Shown here: piece by piece, positions 55,539 through 64,000 of the stretch
Numbering within the stretch: position 1 is the first letter of the stretch
Layout of the letters: each line of letters begins with the position of its first letter
Source: Thermostichus lividus PCC 6715
GTDB lineage: Bacteria; Cyanobacteriota; Cyanobacteriia; Thermosynechococcales; Thermosynechococcaceae
NCBI RefSeq assembly: GCF_002754935.1
Contig: NZ_CP018092.1
Location: forward strand, 1,736,001-1,800,000
Reading direction: 5' to 3'
Length of the DNA: 64,000 nucleotides
Notes under the pieces: model-generated
The model's database searches: none
What the model saw: the letters and a program-made list of their open reading frames with translations, nothing else
Told to the model about the DNA's origin: nothing
Program-made: the position numbers and the translations under genes

Positions 55539-55619
55539 CCCTCATCCCCAACCCTTCTCCCCAAGGAGAAGGGAGCTAAGAGTCTTGTGCCCTCTCCTTT
55601 GCGAGAGGGCTAGGGTGAG
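55539..55619. repeat. double-hairpin dispersed-type palindromic repeat
   Basis: Two perfect hairpins stand side by side: CCCTTCTCC-ccaa-GGAGAAGGG (nine bp) and GCCCTCTC-ctttgc-GAGAGGGC (eight bp). They are bracketed by roughly complementary CCCTCATCCC and GGGTGAG. This 'ccctcatccc...gctagggtgag' form is familiar from intergenic repeats in many cyanobacteria. It sits between the divergent fbp and secG genes, so it is unlikely to be a terminator. The rest of the gap 55424-55727 shows nothing further. Confidence 0.65.
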
Positions 55620-55727
55620 CTTCCTTAAGGGTGCCTGCACCCACTACACTGTAAGTGATGAGTTCGTCAGGCAATGTGGGCTTGGCCTTCTGTTGTGGGG
55701 GCGATCGCCCAAGTAGTGAGGTAAACC

Positions 55728-55961
55728 ATGATTGAAACGATCGCCACGGGAATTTGGGCATTTTCGGCGCTTGGCTTAATTGTACTAGTGCTACTCCATA
55801 GTCCTAAGGGGGATGGCTTGGGAGGGATTGGTGGTCAGGCGCAGTTATTTACCAGCACCAAAAGCGCTGAGACAACGCTTAATCGTGCCACTTGGACTTT
55901 AACGGTACTGTTTATGGCGCTGACGGTTGCCCTGAGTGCAGGGTGGCTGCGGTCACCATAG
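55728..55961 (+). CDS. secG: protein translocase subunit SecG
   Basis: The small non-essential subunit of SecYEG. 77 residues with two membrane helices (GIWAFSALGLIVLVLLHSP; TWTLTVLFMALTVALSAGWL) separated by the glycine-rich signature loop PKGDGLGGIGGQAQLFTSTKSAETTLNRATW. An ATG at 55728 follows GAGG. The next gene (DUF427) is 42 bp downstream on the same strand. Confidence 0.9.
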   Translation: MIETIATGIWAFSALGLIVLVLLHSPKGDGLGGIGGQAQLFTSTKSAETTLNRATWTLTVLFMALTVALSAGWLRSP

Positions 55962-56003
55962 CCACTAGAGTCTAGGTATTTGAGAGTTCATCGAGGGATA
56001 ACC

Positions 56004-56288
56004 ATGGCCACAGCCACGTGGAATAACGTCATTCTTGCCCAGAGCGATCGCTACGAAGTGGTGGAAGGCAACATCTATTTTCCGCCGGACGCTTTGCATC
56101 AGGAGTATTTCCAGCCCAGTGATACCCATACGGTGTGCGGCTGGAAAGGAACCGCCAGCTACTACCATGTTGTAGTAAACGGCAAGACCAATCGGGATGC
56201 GGCGTGGTATTACCCCGATCCCAAGCCAGCGGCGGCCAATATTAAGGGGTATGTGGCGTTTTGGCGGGGAGTGCAAGTCACCCGCTAG
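56004..56288 (+). CDS. DUF427-family protein
   Basis: A 94-residue beta-rich protein with the DUF427 pattern: MATATWNNVILAQSDRYEVVEGNIYFPPDAL, TVCGWKGTASYYHVVVNGK, AAWYYPDPKPAAANIKGYVAFW. The family is widespread and of unknown biochemical role. The start at 56004 is the family start; a longer in-frame start at 55980 exists. Its stop overlaps the stop of the convergent metF by three to four bases. Confidence 0.82.
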   Translation: MATATWNNVILAQSDRYEVVEGNIYFPPDALHQEYFQPSDTHTVCGWKGTASYYHVVVNGKTNRDAAWYYPDPKPAAANIKGYVAFWRGVQVTR

Positions 56289-57193
56289 TTTGGCGAAGCT
56301 CCGCTGAGGGGAGGAATGCCAGCACGGTCCAAAATTTTAGGAATCAGATCCTCGCGGCGCACGGCCATCAGGTGAATGCCTTGGCACAGCGATCGCGCCT
56401 GTTGGATGTGCTCTGCCGCAATGGTGATGCCTTCATCAAGGGGGTCAGTTGCCGCTGCGAGGCGATCGATAAGATGCTGAGGGATAGAGGCACCCGGCAC
56501 CGCCCGGTTAATAAACGCTGCATTCTTGGCAGACTTCAGCAGAAAAATCCCCGCTAAAATCGGTCGTTCACAGCCGGCAGCCACTTGGGTCATAAACTTT
56601 TCGAGGCGATCGAAATCCGTAATTAACTGGGTTTGGAAAAACTGCGCCCCCGCCTTTAGCTTCTTTTCAAAGCGTTGCTGCAACCCTGACCAGCTTGGGG
56701 ACTGGGGATCCAACGCCGCACCTGTAAAAAACTGGCTGGCACCGTCGGGCAGCGGACGGTGCTCGCTATCCATCCCCTGATTCAGTTGCTGGATGAGGTG
56801 GAGTAACCGCACCGACTCCAGATCAAACACAGGGCGGGCGTGGGGATGATCCCCAGCTTTTACGGGATCCCCTGTCAATGCCAGCAGATTGCGAATACCG
56901 AGGGTGGCAATGCCCATTAAATCTGCCTGTAGGGCAATGCGGTTGCGATCGCGACAGGCCAGTTGGCAAATAGGTTCTAAGCCGTGCTGTTGCAGTAAAT
57001 AGGCCGCAGCCCACGAACTCATCCGCAGTACCGCTCGGCTGCCATCGGTCACATTCACGGCGTGGACTCGCCCGCGCAGGTGTGCCGCTTGGCGCAGCAT
57101 TGCTGCTGGGTTGGTGCCCTTGGGAGGACACACCTCTGCTGTAATTAAAAAATCACCCCGCTGGCAGGCAGCTTGGAAAGACGAAACACTCAA
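56285..57193 (-). CDS. metF: methylenetetrahydrofolate reductase-family protein
   Basis: A TIM-barrel flavoprotein that reduces methylene- to methyl-tetrahydrofolate for methionine synthesis. 302 residues. The folate/FAD barrel motifs are [67 protein letters not shown], and [21 protein letters not shown]. The N-terminus is short, as in cyanobacterial and archaeal-like MetF proteins. It lies 62 bp downstream of der on the same strand. Confidence 0.85.
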   Translation of the reverse strand: MSVSSFQAACQRGDFLITAEVCPPKGTNPAAMLRQAAHLRGRVHAVNVTDGSRAVLRMSSWAAAYLLQQHGLEPICQLACRDRNRIALQADLMGIATLGIRNLLALTGDPVKAGDHPHARPVFDLESVRLLHLIQQLNQGMDSEHRPLPDGASQFFTGAALDPQSPSWSGLQQRFEKKLKAGAQFFQTQLITDFDRLEKFMTQVAAGCERPILAGIFLLKSAKNAAFINRAVPGASIPQHLIDRLAAATDPLDEGITIAAEHIQQARSLCQGIHLMAVRREDLIPKILDRAGIPPLSGASPN

Positions 57194-57255
57194 GAGAGGT
57201 TAGACACAATGCGACTAGGCCACTATGATACCCGCAATGGGGCGCTAGGATTCCT

Positions 57256-58593
57256 TTAGGTTTCGACCTGCCGTGGCTTTTTACTGCGCCACAGCAGCCG
57301 AATCGGTGTGCCTTGAAAGCCGAGTTGCTTGCGTACTTGGCTTTCAATATAGCGGCGGTAGTTCTCCTTAAACAGTTTGGCATCGTTGACAAAAATGGCG
57401 ATCGCTGGGGGTTGGGTGGCCACCTGGGTTGCATAATAAATTTTGCCTTGACGACCTTGGCGGGTGGCGGGGGGCTGTGCCAGCGCAGGGCATCTTGAAT
57501 CACCTCATTCACCACTGCCGTACTGACGCGGCGGCGGTGTTGCTCAACCGCTGCATCCACCGCTGTAAAAATTTTATCGAGACGCTGCCCTGTCTTGGCG
57601 CTAATAAAGAGTGCCTCCGCCCAGTCCAAAAAGTTGAGCCGTCGGTAGAGGCGATCGCGATAGGTATTGATGGTGTAGGTATCCTTCTCAGCCACTGCAT
57701 CCCACTTGTTCATAATTAGAACACAGGCCCGCCCCTGATCCGCAATGTGCCCTGCCAAGCGTTGATCCTGCTCGGTAATCTCCTCTAGGGCATCCAACAC
57801 CAGCAGCACCACATCCGAGCGATGAATGGCCTTAAAGGCGCGGTGCACACTAAACATTTCCGGCCCATATGCCACACTGCTCCGCTTGCGAATTCCCGCT
57901 GTATCAATGAAGCGGTAGTACACACCGTTGCGTTCAATCACCGTATCAATGGTGTCGCGAGTGGTGCCGGAAATAGGACTCACAATGGCGCGATCGCTAC
58001 CAATGAGAGCATTGAGGAGACTCGACTTACCGACATTCGGGCGACCGGCAATAGCCACTTGAATCTCCGTGGGGGTTTGGGGAGCCGTTTCTACGGGCAG
58101 ATAGGTAATTAACTGATCGAGGAGATCGCCGGTACCGCTGCCGTGGATACTCGAGACCGGATAGGGTTCCCCCAGCCCTAGCGACCAAAACTCTGCCGCC
58201 TGCACCTGTCCCATCTGGCGCGATTCACACTTATTGACCGCCACCAAGATCGGCAGCGATAGTTGCCGCAACCATCTAGCAATATCATGGTCTAAGGCGG
58301 TGGGTCCGGTCTGTCCATCCACCACAAAAATTGCTGCGGTGGCTTCCTGTAGTGCCAGTTCCGCTTGCTGACGAATTAGAGGCAGAAACTCACTGTCATC
58401 GTCAAATACCAAGCCCCCCGTATCCACCACCAGAAATTCCCGATCTTGCCAAAAAAACAGGGCGATAGGTGCGATCGCGCGTCACCCCCGGCGCATCATG
58501 AACAATGGCATCTCGCTCCCCCGCCAAGCGATTGACGAATGTAGATTTGCCGACATTGGGGCGACCAACAACAGCAACAATAGGTAATGACAT
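57256..58593 (-). CDS. der: ribosome assembly GTPase Der (two frameshifts as sequenced)
   Basis: A double GTPase (EngA) needed for 50S maturation. GTPase 1 ([15 protein letters not shown], then DTGGLV) and GTPase 2 ([30 protein letters not shown]) precede a KH-like tail. The frame breaks twice: an extra A in the seven-A run 58451-58457, where six would read [19 protein letters not shown]; and a missing G in the six-G run 57469-57474, where seven would read [18 protein letters not shown]. With both corrected the protein has about 445 residues and ends [10 protein letters not shown] at 57256. Two opposite indels in one essential gene strongly suggest assembly error. Confidence 0.92.
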
Positions 58594-58729
58594 AGCAATG
58601 ACTCCACAGCCAAGAATGGGATTTTCAAGACCGTTGCGTTCATGTCTAGCCCGTACTGCTGAGGATGGTTTAGAGAGGGCATTCACGGTCAAGATAGGTG
58701 TCTGCCAAGGCAGCAAATTCGCACTAACG

Positions 58730-58770
58730 AAAAAAGGCGATAGGGGAGCGAGGTATTGCTGTGCTCCCCT
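58730..58770 (-). terminator. rho-independent terminator of petG
   Basis: On the minus strand an eight-bp perfect stem AGGGGAGC / GCTCCCCT with a 13-base loop is followed after ATCGCC by TTTTTT. It lies about 66 bp after the petG stop and before der, separating the two transcripts. Confidence 0.65.
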
Positions 58771-58836
58771 GCACCGCCATGCACAGGATAGGATGGTTGA
58801 TTAAGTCTTGAACGACGCTTGAGAGCCAGTCAGCCC

Positions 58837-58950
58837 CTAGAGTCCCAGCTGATTACCGCGCTTATACTGCTGGTAGGCAGCAAAAAATAAGCCTGCTAAG
58901 GTGACCGGAATTAACCCCAAAACAATCCCACACAGTAACGGCTCAATCAT
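58837..58950 (-). CDS. petG: cytochrome b6f complex subunit PetG
   Basis: A 37-residue single-helix subunit at the periphery of the cytochrome b6f complex, needed for its assembly. The whole protein is readable: [20 protein letters not shown], then [17 protein letters not shown]. It matches PetG along its length, with the usual MVEPLL start changed to MIEPLL and a cysteine at position 7. A terminator follows it. It is divergent from the hybrid histidine kinase gene, 200 bp away. Confidence 0.93.
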   Translation of the reverse strand: MIEPLLCGIVLGLIPVTLAGLFFAAYQQYKRGNQLGL

Positions 58951-59150
58951 GATGGTTGTTTGACCTTTGCACAATACATGAACTCCATCCCTCACGATAC
59001 ACTAAATTTACGGGGTCTTACGGCCTACGTTAGGGAGTTAACGTATCAACTCTCTCATCTGGGAACTCTCCCCGGTGTTCTCCTACCGTCTCACCCGATG
59101 CGCTTGATCGTCGCTCCTACGGTTCTCCCTAGAGGTGTGTATCGTTCCCC

Positions 59151-62100
59151 ATGGCTCAGCGTCCACTGTCCCAATTTCTCAAGTTTTTGTTGCCTGCAAC
59201 GATCGCTCTGGTAGCCATTCTTGGGCCGATTTATCTGGCACAGCGCAGGGATGCCATTGAAGATCTTCAACTTCGAGAAGAGGCCAAGGTTGAGCGGGGT
59301 GCCTTTACTTTAACGAATTATATAAATTTACTGATCACTGAAGTACAAATTTTGGCGGCAACCCATGACGTAAAGTATTTTTTAGCCCTCAAGCAGGGTC
59401 ACGGAAGCCCCTCGGCAATAGATGCCTTAGATCACGCCCGCTCCCTGCAAGCCATTGAAGATGACCTGTACAATTTTTTGCGGCAAAAGCGAATCTACGA
59501 TCGCCTGTACCTATTCGATCTAACGGGACATCTTAGACTGAATATTGCCCTGAGTCATGACTTTAATCGCCGCTTAAGCAATGACACTCCCTCGTCGGAG
59601 TTACAGAAAATCTACTGGCCAGTCATTCGTCAATTAGAACGGGATGAGGCCTTTATTTCCCCGTTTGACATTGATATTGACAAAAATCAACCCCACATTG
59701 CCCCCACGCCCATTTTGTATTTGGCTGCACCGGTCTATACCCGCGATCAACAACGTGTTGGGTTTTTGGTGCTGCGATATGATGCCAACCATTTACTGCA
59801 TATCCTCATGAACACTTGTCAGGGGGTGTACGGCAGTTGCCTATTAGTAAACGATCAAGGGTATTGGTTACTGGCAGAGCGCACGAGCGATGAATGGGGC
59901 TTCCGCTACCCAGAGCGGCAGGGTTCCACCGTGGGGGCTATGTTTCCAGAATTATGGCAGCGGATGCGTACTCAAACGCTTGGCCGGTTCATCAGTGATG
60001 ATGGCCTCTTTGCCTTTCACCAGGTTTTACCTCTGAAAGTCAACCATTACTCGGTCAACCTGACAAATAACGGTGCGATCGCCGAGCGCGACTATCGTCT
60101 ATGGGTGATTTCCCGCGTTTCCCCTCACATTCTGGCTCAGCAACTAACACCAATTCATCTACAGTTCCTATTCCTATTTATTGTTCTATGGCTGTCAGCA
60201 GGGATCGGCATTTTTATGATTACCAGTAATCGTCATCGCCAATTCTTGCTCAATCAGCGACTTGCAGCTAGTGAGGTTCGGTTTCGTACGGTCAGTGACA
60301 TGGCACCTGTAGGTATTTTCACCGCCGATGCTGAGGGCAAACTGACCTATGCTAACAAAACATTCCTGAAGATGCTGGCTGTTGAGCCAAATGAGACTGC
60401 GGCGATCGCTTGGCAACAGTTTCTTCATCGGGAAGATCGGCTATCTGTTATCGCCGCTTGGCAGTATGCGATCGCCCAACAGCGACCCTTCAAAAAGCAG
60501 TTTCGGCTGCTCGATAGGGATAGTCAAGTCTCTTGGGTGAATGCTCAAGCCATTCCCACCTTTGAAGAGGGGGTGTTCACCGGTTTTGTTGGCACTTGGC
60601 AAGATATTTCGCAAATGATGCAGCAGCAGCAACTGCTAGAGGCCGCCCGCCATGCTGCTGAAGACGCAAGCCGTGCCAAGAGCGAGTTTTTGGCCACTAT
60701 GAGCCATGAAATTCGCACGCCTATGAATGCCATCATTGGCCTAACTGGGTTGCTGCTGGATACCCCCCTTACCCCTCAGCAACAGGAATTCTTAAATACC
60801 ATTCGCCTGAGTGGTGATGCGCTACTCACCATCATTAATGATATTCTCGATTTTTCCAAAATTGAATCCGGCACACTGGAGCTAGAAGCCTATCCCTTTA
60901 ACCTGCGCACCTGTGTTGAGGATGTGCTGGACTTAATGGCCAACCGTGCCTTAGAGCGGAAAGTGGAACTCATTGCCCACATTGACCCAGAGGTTCCGGT
61001 TCATGTCATTGGCGACATGGGGCGACTGCGGCAAATTCTGGTTAATTTACTCAGCAACGGTGTGAAGTTTACCGAGCATGGCAACCTTATTTTGTCTGTA
61101 AAGCCTTTCGGGCAAGGCAAGCTGGGCGATCGCTACGAGTTTTTATTTGCTATTCAAGATACGGGGGTGGGCATTACACCTCAAGGGGTACAGCGACTGT
61201 TTAAGCCCTTTAGCCAAGTGGATGCCTCGATTACCCGCCACTATGGTGGCACAGGGTTGGGGCTGGTGATCTGTCAGCGGCTGGTGGAGCGCATGCAGGG
61301 GCGCATTTGGTTGGAAAGTAAAAGTCAAGGGTCAGCCTTAGCCATAGGTGGGAATCCACCGCCTCACTATGAGTCCATTCCCATACCAGAAACGGGTTCA
61401 GTGTTTTACTTTACGGTGCAGCTTCTGCTCAACCCAAATGGGGCCAAAATTACCCCGATGGATGGCTCTCTCCTGCAAAACCGTCGTGTGCTAATTGTGG
61501 ATGATAATGCCACTAATCGACAGATTTTAGCCTTGCAAACCCGTAACTGGCAAATGCAGCCCCTTGTGGCGGAAAGCGGTGCCGCTGCCCTATCCTTACT
61601 GCAAACGAATGCTGCCATGGATGTGGCAATTTTAGATTTACAAATGCCGGAGATGGATGGCGTAACGCTGGCACGACAGATTCGCCAAGTCCATCAGCAA
61701 TTACCAATTATTCTGCTGACGTCGCTAGGATGTTCCCTCAGTCTTGAAGAGACTCAACTATTTACAAGGCTGATTAGTAAACCAGTGAAACAGTCCACCC
61801 TTTACAATGTCCTCAACGACTTGTTTAGTGACTCTCCCATTCTCTCCATAGCAACACCCAAACAGTTTTCAACTCAAGCCCTCAAGGCAGATTTACCCCC
61901 CTTGCGTATCTTGGTTGCTGAAGACAATAAGGTCAACCAGATGGTGGCATTGCGTATCCTCGAAAAAATCGGCTACCGTGGCGACATTGCGGCCAACGGC
62001 CTAGAGGTGTTGGATGCGGTGAAGCGACAGCCCTATGATGTCATTTTAATGGATATGCAAATGCCGGAAATGGATGGGTTGACCGCCACGCGGGAGGTGA

Positions 62101-62294
62101 TCCGGCTCTACGAAACCCTAGCTCAGCCGCGACCACGGATTATTGCCATGACCGCCAATGCTATGGAGAGCGATCGCCAACTCTGTTTAGAGGCTGGGAT
62201 GGACGATTATGTCAGTAAACCCATCAGTCTGGAAGAACTCGTCCGCGCCCTGCGGCAGTGTACTCCCCTCGTCAACGCTACCACCGCTGGTTAG
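59151..62294 (+). CDS. hybrid sensor histidine kinase (extracytoplasmic sensor, PAS, two receivers)
   Basis: A 1047-residue membrane phosphorelay kinase. One N-terminal helix (about residues 12-30), an extracytoplasmic Cache-like sensor of about 300 residues and a second helix (about 338-358) precede a PAS/PAC domain. The HisKA domain follows with phosphoacceptor H519 in [16 protein letters not shown], then HATPase ([26 protein letters not shown]). The C-terminal receivers have D829 ([11 protein letters not shown]) and D968 ([11 protein letters not shown]). No Hpt domain is attached, so the phosphate must pass to a separate Hpt protein or response regulator. The gene recJ begins 10 bp downstream. 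Confidence 0.92.
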   Translation: MAQRPLSQFLKFLLPATIALVAILGPIYLAQRRDAIEDLQLREEAKVERGAFTLTNYINLLITEVQILAATHDVKYFLALKQGHGSPSAIDALDHARSLQAIEDDLYNFLRQKRIYDRLYLFDLTGHLRLNIALSHDFNRRLSNDTPSSELQKIYWPVIRQLERDEAFISPFDIDIDKNQPHIAPTPILYLAAPVYTRDQQRVGFLVLRYDANHLLHILMNTCQGVYGSCLLVNDQGYWLLAERTSDEWGFRYPERQGSTVGAMFPELWQRMRTQTLGRFISDDGLFAFHQVLPLKVNHYSVNLTNNGAIAERDYRLWVISRVSPHILAQQLTPIHLQFLFLFIVLWLSAGIGIFMITSNRHRQFLLNQRLAASEVRFRTVSDMAPVGIFTADAEGKLTYANKTFLKMLAVEPNETAAIAWQQFLHREDRLSVIAAWQYAIAQQRPFKKQFRLLDRDSQVSWVNAQAIPTFEEGVFTGFVGTWQDISQMMQQQQLLEAARHAAEDASRAKSEFLATMSHEIRTPMNAIIGLTGLLLDTPLTPQQQEFLNTIRLSGDALLTIINDILDFSKIESGTLELEAYPFNLRTCVEDVLDLMANRALERKVELIAHIDPEVPVHVIGDMGRLRQILVNLLSNGVKFTEHGNLILSVKPFGQGKLGDRYEFLFAIQDTGVGITPQGVQRLFKPFSQVDASITRHYGGTGLGLVICQRLVERMQGRIWLESKSQGSALAIGGNPPPHYESIPIPETGSVFYFTVQLLLNPNGAKITPMDGSLLQNRRVLIVDDNATNRQILALQTRNWQMQPLVAESGAAALSLLQTNAAMDVAILDLQMPEMDGVTLARQIRQVHQQLPIILLTSLGCSLSLEETQLFTRLISKPVKQSTLYNVLNDLFSDSPILSIATPKQFSTQALKADLPPLRILVAEDNKVNQMVALRILEKIGYRGDIAANGLEVLDAVKRQPYDVILMDMQMPEMDGLTATREVIRLYETLAQPRPRIIAMTANAMESDRQLCLEAGMDDYVSKPISLEELVRALRQCTPLVNATTAG

Positions 62295-62304
62295 GGTGAT
62301 TCCG

Positions 62305-64000
62305 ATGTGGCAGCAACTCACCACGGAAGTGGCTCCGGCGGACTTTGTGGCTCAGGTTCGAGCGCTCTACCCCCAAGCCGGCGCATCTACCGCCCAACTG
62401 TTGTGGCAGCGGGGCATCCGACGGGAGGAGGTCGCTGCCTTTTTAGATTGGCAAGCGTATTGCCCGACCTCCCCTTTTGAGTTTCCAGAGATGTCTGTGG
62501 CTATGGCGCGGTTACAGCAGGCACGCCAGCAGCAGGAGAAAATTGCCATCTGGGGGGATTTTGATGCCGACGGCGTGACCGCAACGGCGGTTCTTTGGGA
62601 GGGTCTCTATCATTTTTTTGGTCAACAACTAGCGGGCTACTACATCCCTAATCGCCTGCAGGAGTCCCATGGTCTTTCGGCAAAAGGATTGCAACAGCTC
62701 AAGCAGCAGGGGGTTTCCCTAGTCATTACCTGCGACACTGGTTGCACCAACCACGCAGAAATTGCCTTTGCTCGCACCCTAGGGATTGAGGTTATTGTCA
62801 CCGATCACCATACCCTTGCGCTGAAACCTCTGGGTGCGGTTGCCTTAATTAACCCGCGGCAGTTGCCCCCAGAGCATCCCCTGCGCCCGTTATCGGGGGT
62901 GGCAGTGGCCTACAAGTTTGTTGAGGCGGTCTATGAGACATGGCCGCAACACCCAGCAGTGCCTCTGGAGTCCTTACTGGATTTAGTGGCGATTGGTCTG
63001 ATTACCGATTTGGTGGAGTTGCGTGCCGAGGCGCGGTATTTGGCGCAGCGAGGGCTAGAGGTGCTTGCCAAGACACCACGGCCTGGCCTCAACGCACTAT
63101 TGGCAACGTGTCGGCGGCAGGGAAATCGGGTTACGGATATTAGTTTTGGCATTGGTCCGCGCATTAATGCTGTCAGTCGGGTGGCCGGGAATGTGAAGCC
63201 GCTGATTGAACTCCTGACGACCCTCGATCCGCAGCACGCCCAGAATATTGCCAATGCCGTTGAACAGGCCAATAATAGTCGGCGGCAGCTCCAAGGGGCG
63301 ATCGCCACCGAGGCACATAAGAAGGTGGCTCAACTGGATCTGTCAACAGCGCGGGTGATTGTCTTAACCGATGAAAATTGGTCTGCTGGCATTCTTGGCA
63401 TTGTGGCCAATGAGTTAGTGACCACCTATGGTCGTCCGGCCATTTTGCTGCGTACGGATCCCCAGACTGGCATGGCCACTGGTTCAGCTCGGTCAGGGGG
63501 CACCGTGGATCTCTACGAGGCACTGCGGACTCAGCAACACCTGTTTGTCCATTTTGGCGGCCACCCCTACGCGGTGGGGTTTAGCCTGAAAACGGCTGAT
63601 ATTCCTGCCCTCACAGCGGCGCTGAATGATTACCTCCTCCACCAGCAAGGCACAGCCACGGCGATCGCCCAGCCCCTCACCATTGACCTAGAGGTTCCCC
63701 TGTCGGCATTGGGGATGCCTCTGTTCAAGGAGCTGCAGCTACTAGAGCCGTTTGGCTTAGGCAATCCTCAACCCCGTTTGTTCGTCCGTGGGGTAGCGAT
63801 CCAGAACCCCAAAGAGTATCGGGCTAAACATCAGTCTCTCGTCTATACACGGTTCGATTTAGTCGAGCCACAGACAGCAGTCCGCTTTCCAGCAGTATGG
63901 TGGCGCCATCGGGTCAGCGATTGTCCAGCAACGACCTGTGATGTTGTCCTAGAGCTTGAAGAATGGAACGGCAGGATAACAGCTAACCTTGTGGCGCTCC
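62305..64000 (+). CDS. recJ: single-stranded-DNA-specific exonuclease RecJ, 3'-truncated by window edge
   Basis: A 5'-3' single-strand exonuclease of the DHH phosphoesterase family for recombination and mismatch repair. About 565 codons are visible in one open frame. The DHH domain carries IAIWGDFDADGVTATAVLW, ITCDTGCTN, VTDHHTL and IGPRINAVSRV; the DHHA1 domain has ARSGGTVDLYEAL and FVHFGGHPYAVGFSL, and the OB-fold is underway at the edge (FGLGNPQPRLFVRG). The start at 62305 is the first ATG after the kinase stop and gives a normal N-terminus. Probably co-transcribed with the kinase. Confidence 0.93.
   Translation, partial: MWQQLTTEVAPADFVAQVRALYPQAGASTAQLLWQRGIRREEVAAFLDWQAYCPTSPFEFPEMSVAMARLQQARQQQEKIAIWGDFDADGVTATAVLWEGLYHFFGQQLAGYYIPNRLQESHGLSAKGLQQLKQQGVSLVITCDTGCTNHAEIAFARTLGIEVIVTDHHTLALKPLGAVALINPRQLPPEHPLRPLSGVAVAYKFVEAVYETWPQHPAVPLESLLDLVAIGLITDLVELRAEARYLAQRGLEVLAKTPRPGLNALLATCRRQGNRVTDISFGIGPRINAVSRVAGNVKPLIELLTTLDPQHAQNIANAVEQANNSRRQLQGAIATEAHKKVAQLDLSTARVIVLTDENWSAGILGIVANELVTTYGRPAILLRTDPQTGMATGSARSGGTVDLYEALRTQQHLFVHFGGHPYAVGFSLKTADIPALTAALNDYLLHQQGTATAIAQPLTIDLEVPLSALGMPLFKELQLLEPFGLGNPQPRLFVRGVAIQNPKEYRAKHQSLVYTRFDLVEPQTAVRFPAVWWRHRVSDCPATTCDVVLELEEWNGRITANLVAL

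Noticed and set aside
1-64000. tRNA, rRNA, tmRNA, SRP RNA or RNase P RNA genes
   Set aside because: I looked for T-loop signatures, the SRP GGAAGGAAGCAG core and the RNase P GAGGAAAGTCC core in the intergenic regions and saw none. A covariance-model scan would be needed to be certain.

Overview
The window comes from a unicellular cyanobacterium, most likely a thermophile of the Thermosynechococcus/Parathermosynechococcus group. GCGATCGC-type (HIP1) octamers recur throughout. Marker genes are photosynthetic or cyanobacterium-specific: petG, psb34, a Tab2-type RNA-binding protein, opcA, an FtsH2-like protease, a transaldolase with EF-hands and several cyanobacterial hypotheticals. The genus is inferred from remembered family sequences, not from a search.

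Layout. 1-9.2 kb: gyrA (partial), a PotD-like lipoprotein coupled to pgi, then acs, a DUF4340 gene and a permuted ATP-grasp gene coupled to a 62-residue gene. 9.2-19.9 kb: a UbiB/ABC1 kinase, a decayed CAP-domain gene, a three-receiver diguanylate cyclase, an IS630 fragment, a LivM-type permease, an RsbW-like ATPase, a zinc-ribbon/PP2C phosphatase, queA and small cyanobacterial proteins. 20-27.3 kb: thiG, an HpnI-like glycosyltransferase, psb34, tsaB, an SDR/CIA30 protein, an SbcD-like nuclease, a DUF928 protein and a trypsin-like protease. 27.5-29.6 kb: an accessory spot with a truncated uma2, an IS200/IS605-type relic and an orphan DNA methyltransferase. 29.6-42.4 kb: tab2, ftsH, recG, tal, leuC, an FKBP isomerase, radA and an M16-like protein. 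42.6-45.1 kb: an FHA-PAS-GGDEF-EAL protein. 45.1-49.1 kb: an accessory island (tnpB tail, merR, CKKC thioredoxin, CSC permease, CopZ-like metallochaperone, uma2, wrecked bicA/usp). 49.1-55.4 kb: a CPA2 antiporter and the fbp-zwf-opcA cluster. 55.7-64 kb: secG, a DUF427 gene, metF, der, petG, a hybrid histidine kinase and recJ (partial).

How the genes fit together. fbp, zwf and opcA, with tal and pgi elsewhere in the window, cover the oxidative pentose-phosphate/Calvin interface. tsaB, queA and thiG are tRNA and cofactor housekeeping. recG, radA, recJ, gyrA and the SbcD-like protein are DNA maintenance. Three large signalling proteins (receiver-GGDEF, FHA-GGDEF-EAL, hybrid kinase) suggest c-di-GMP and phosphorelay control. 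The MerR island reads as one inducible metal(loid)/thiol-stress operon with a classic long-spacer MerR promoter.

Caution on quality. Seven otherwise intact genes (PotD-like, pgi, acs, the PP2C gene, ftsH, opcA, and der twice) are broken by single-base length changes, every one inside a homopolymer run. Restoring one base gives full-length products. This pattern points to residual homopolymer errors in the assembly rather than eight real mutations, so these genes are annotated as intact genes carrying a frameshift as sequenced.
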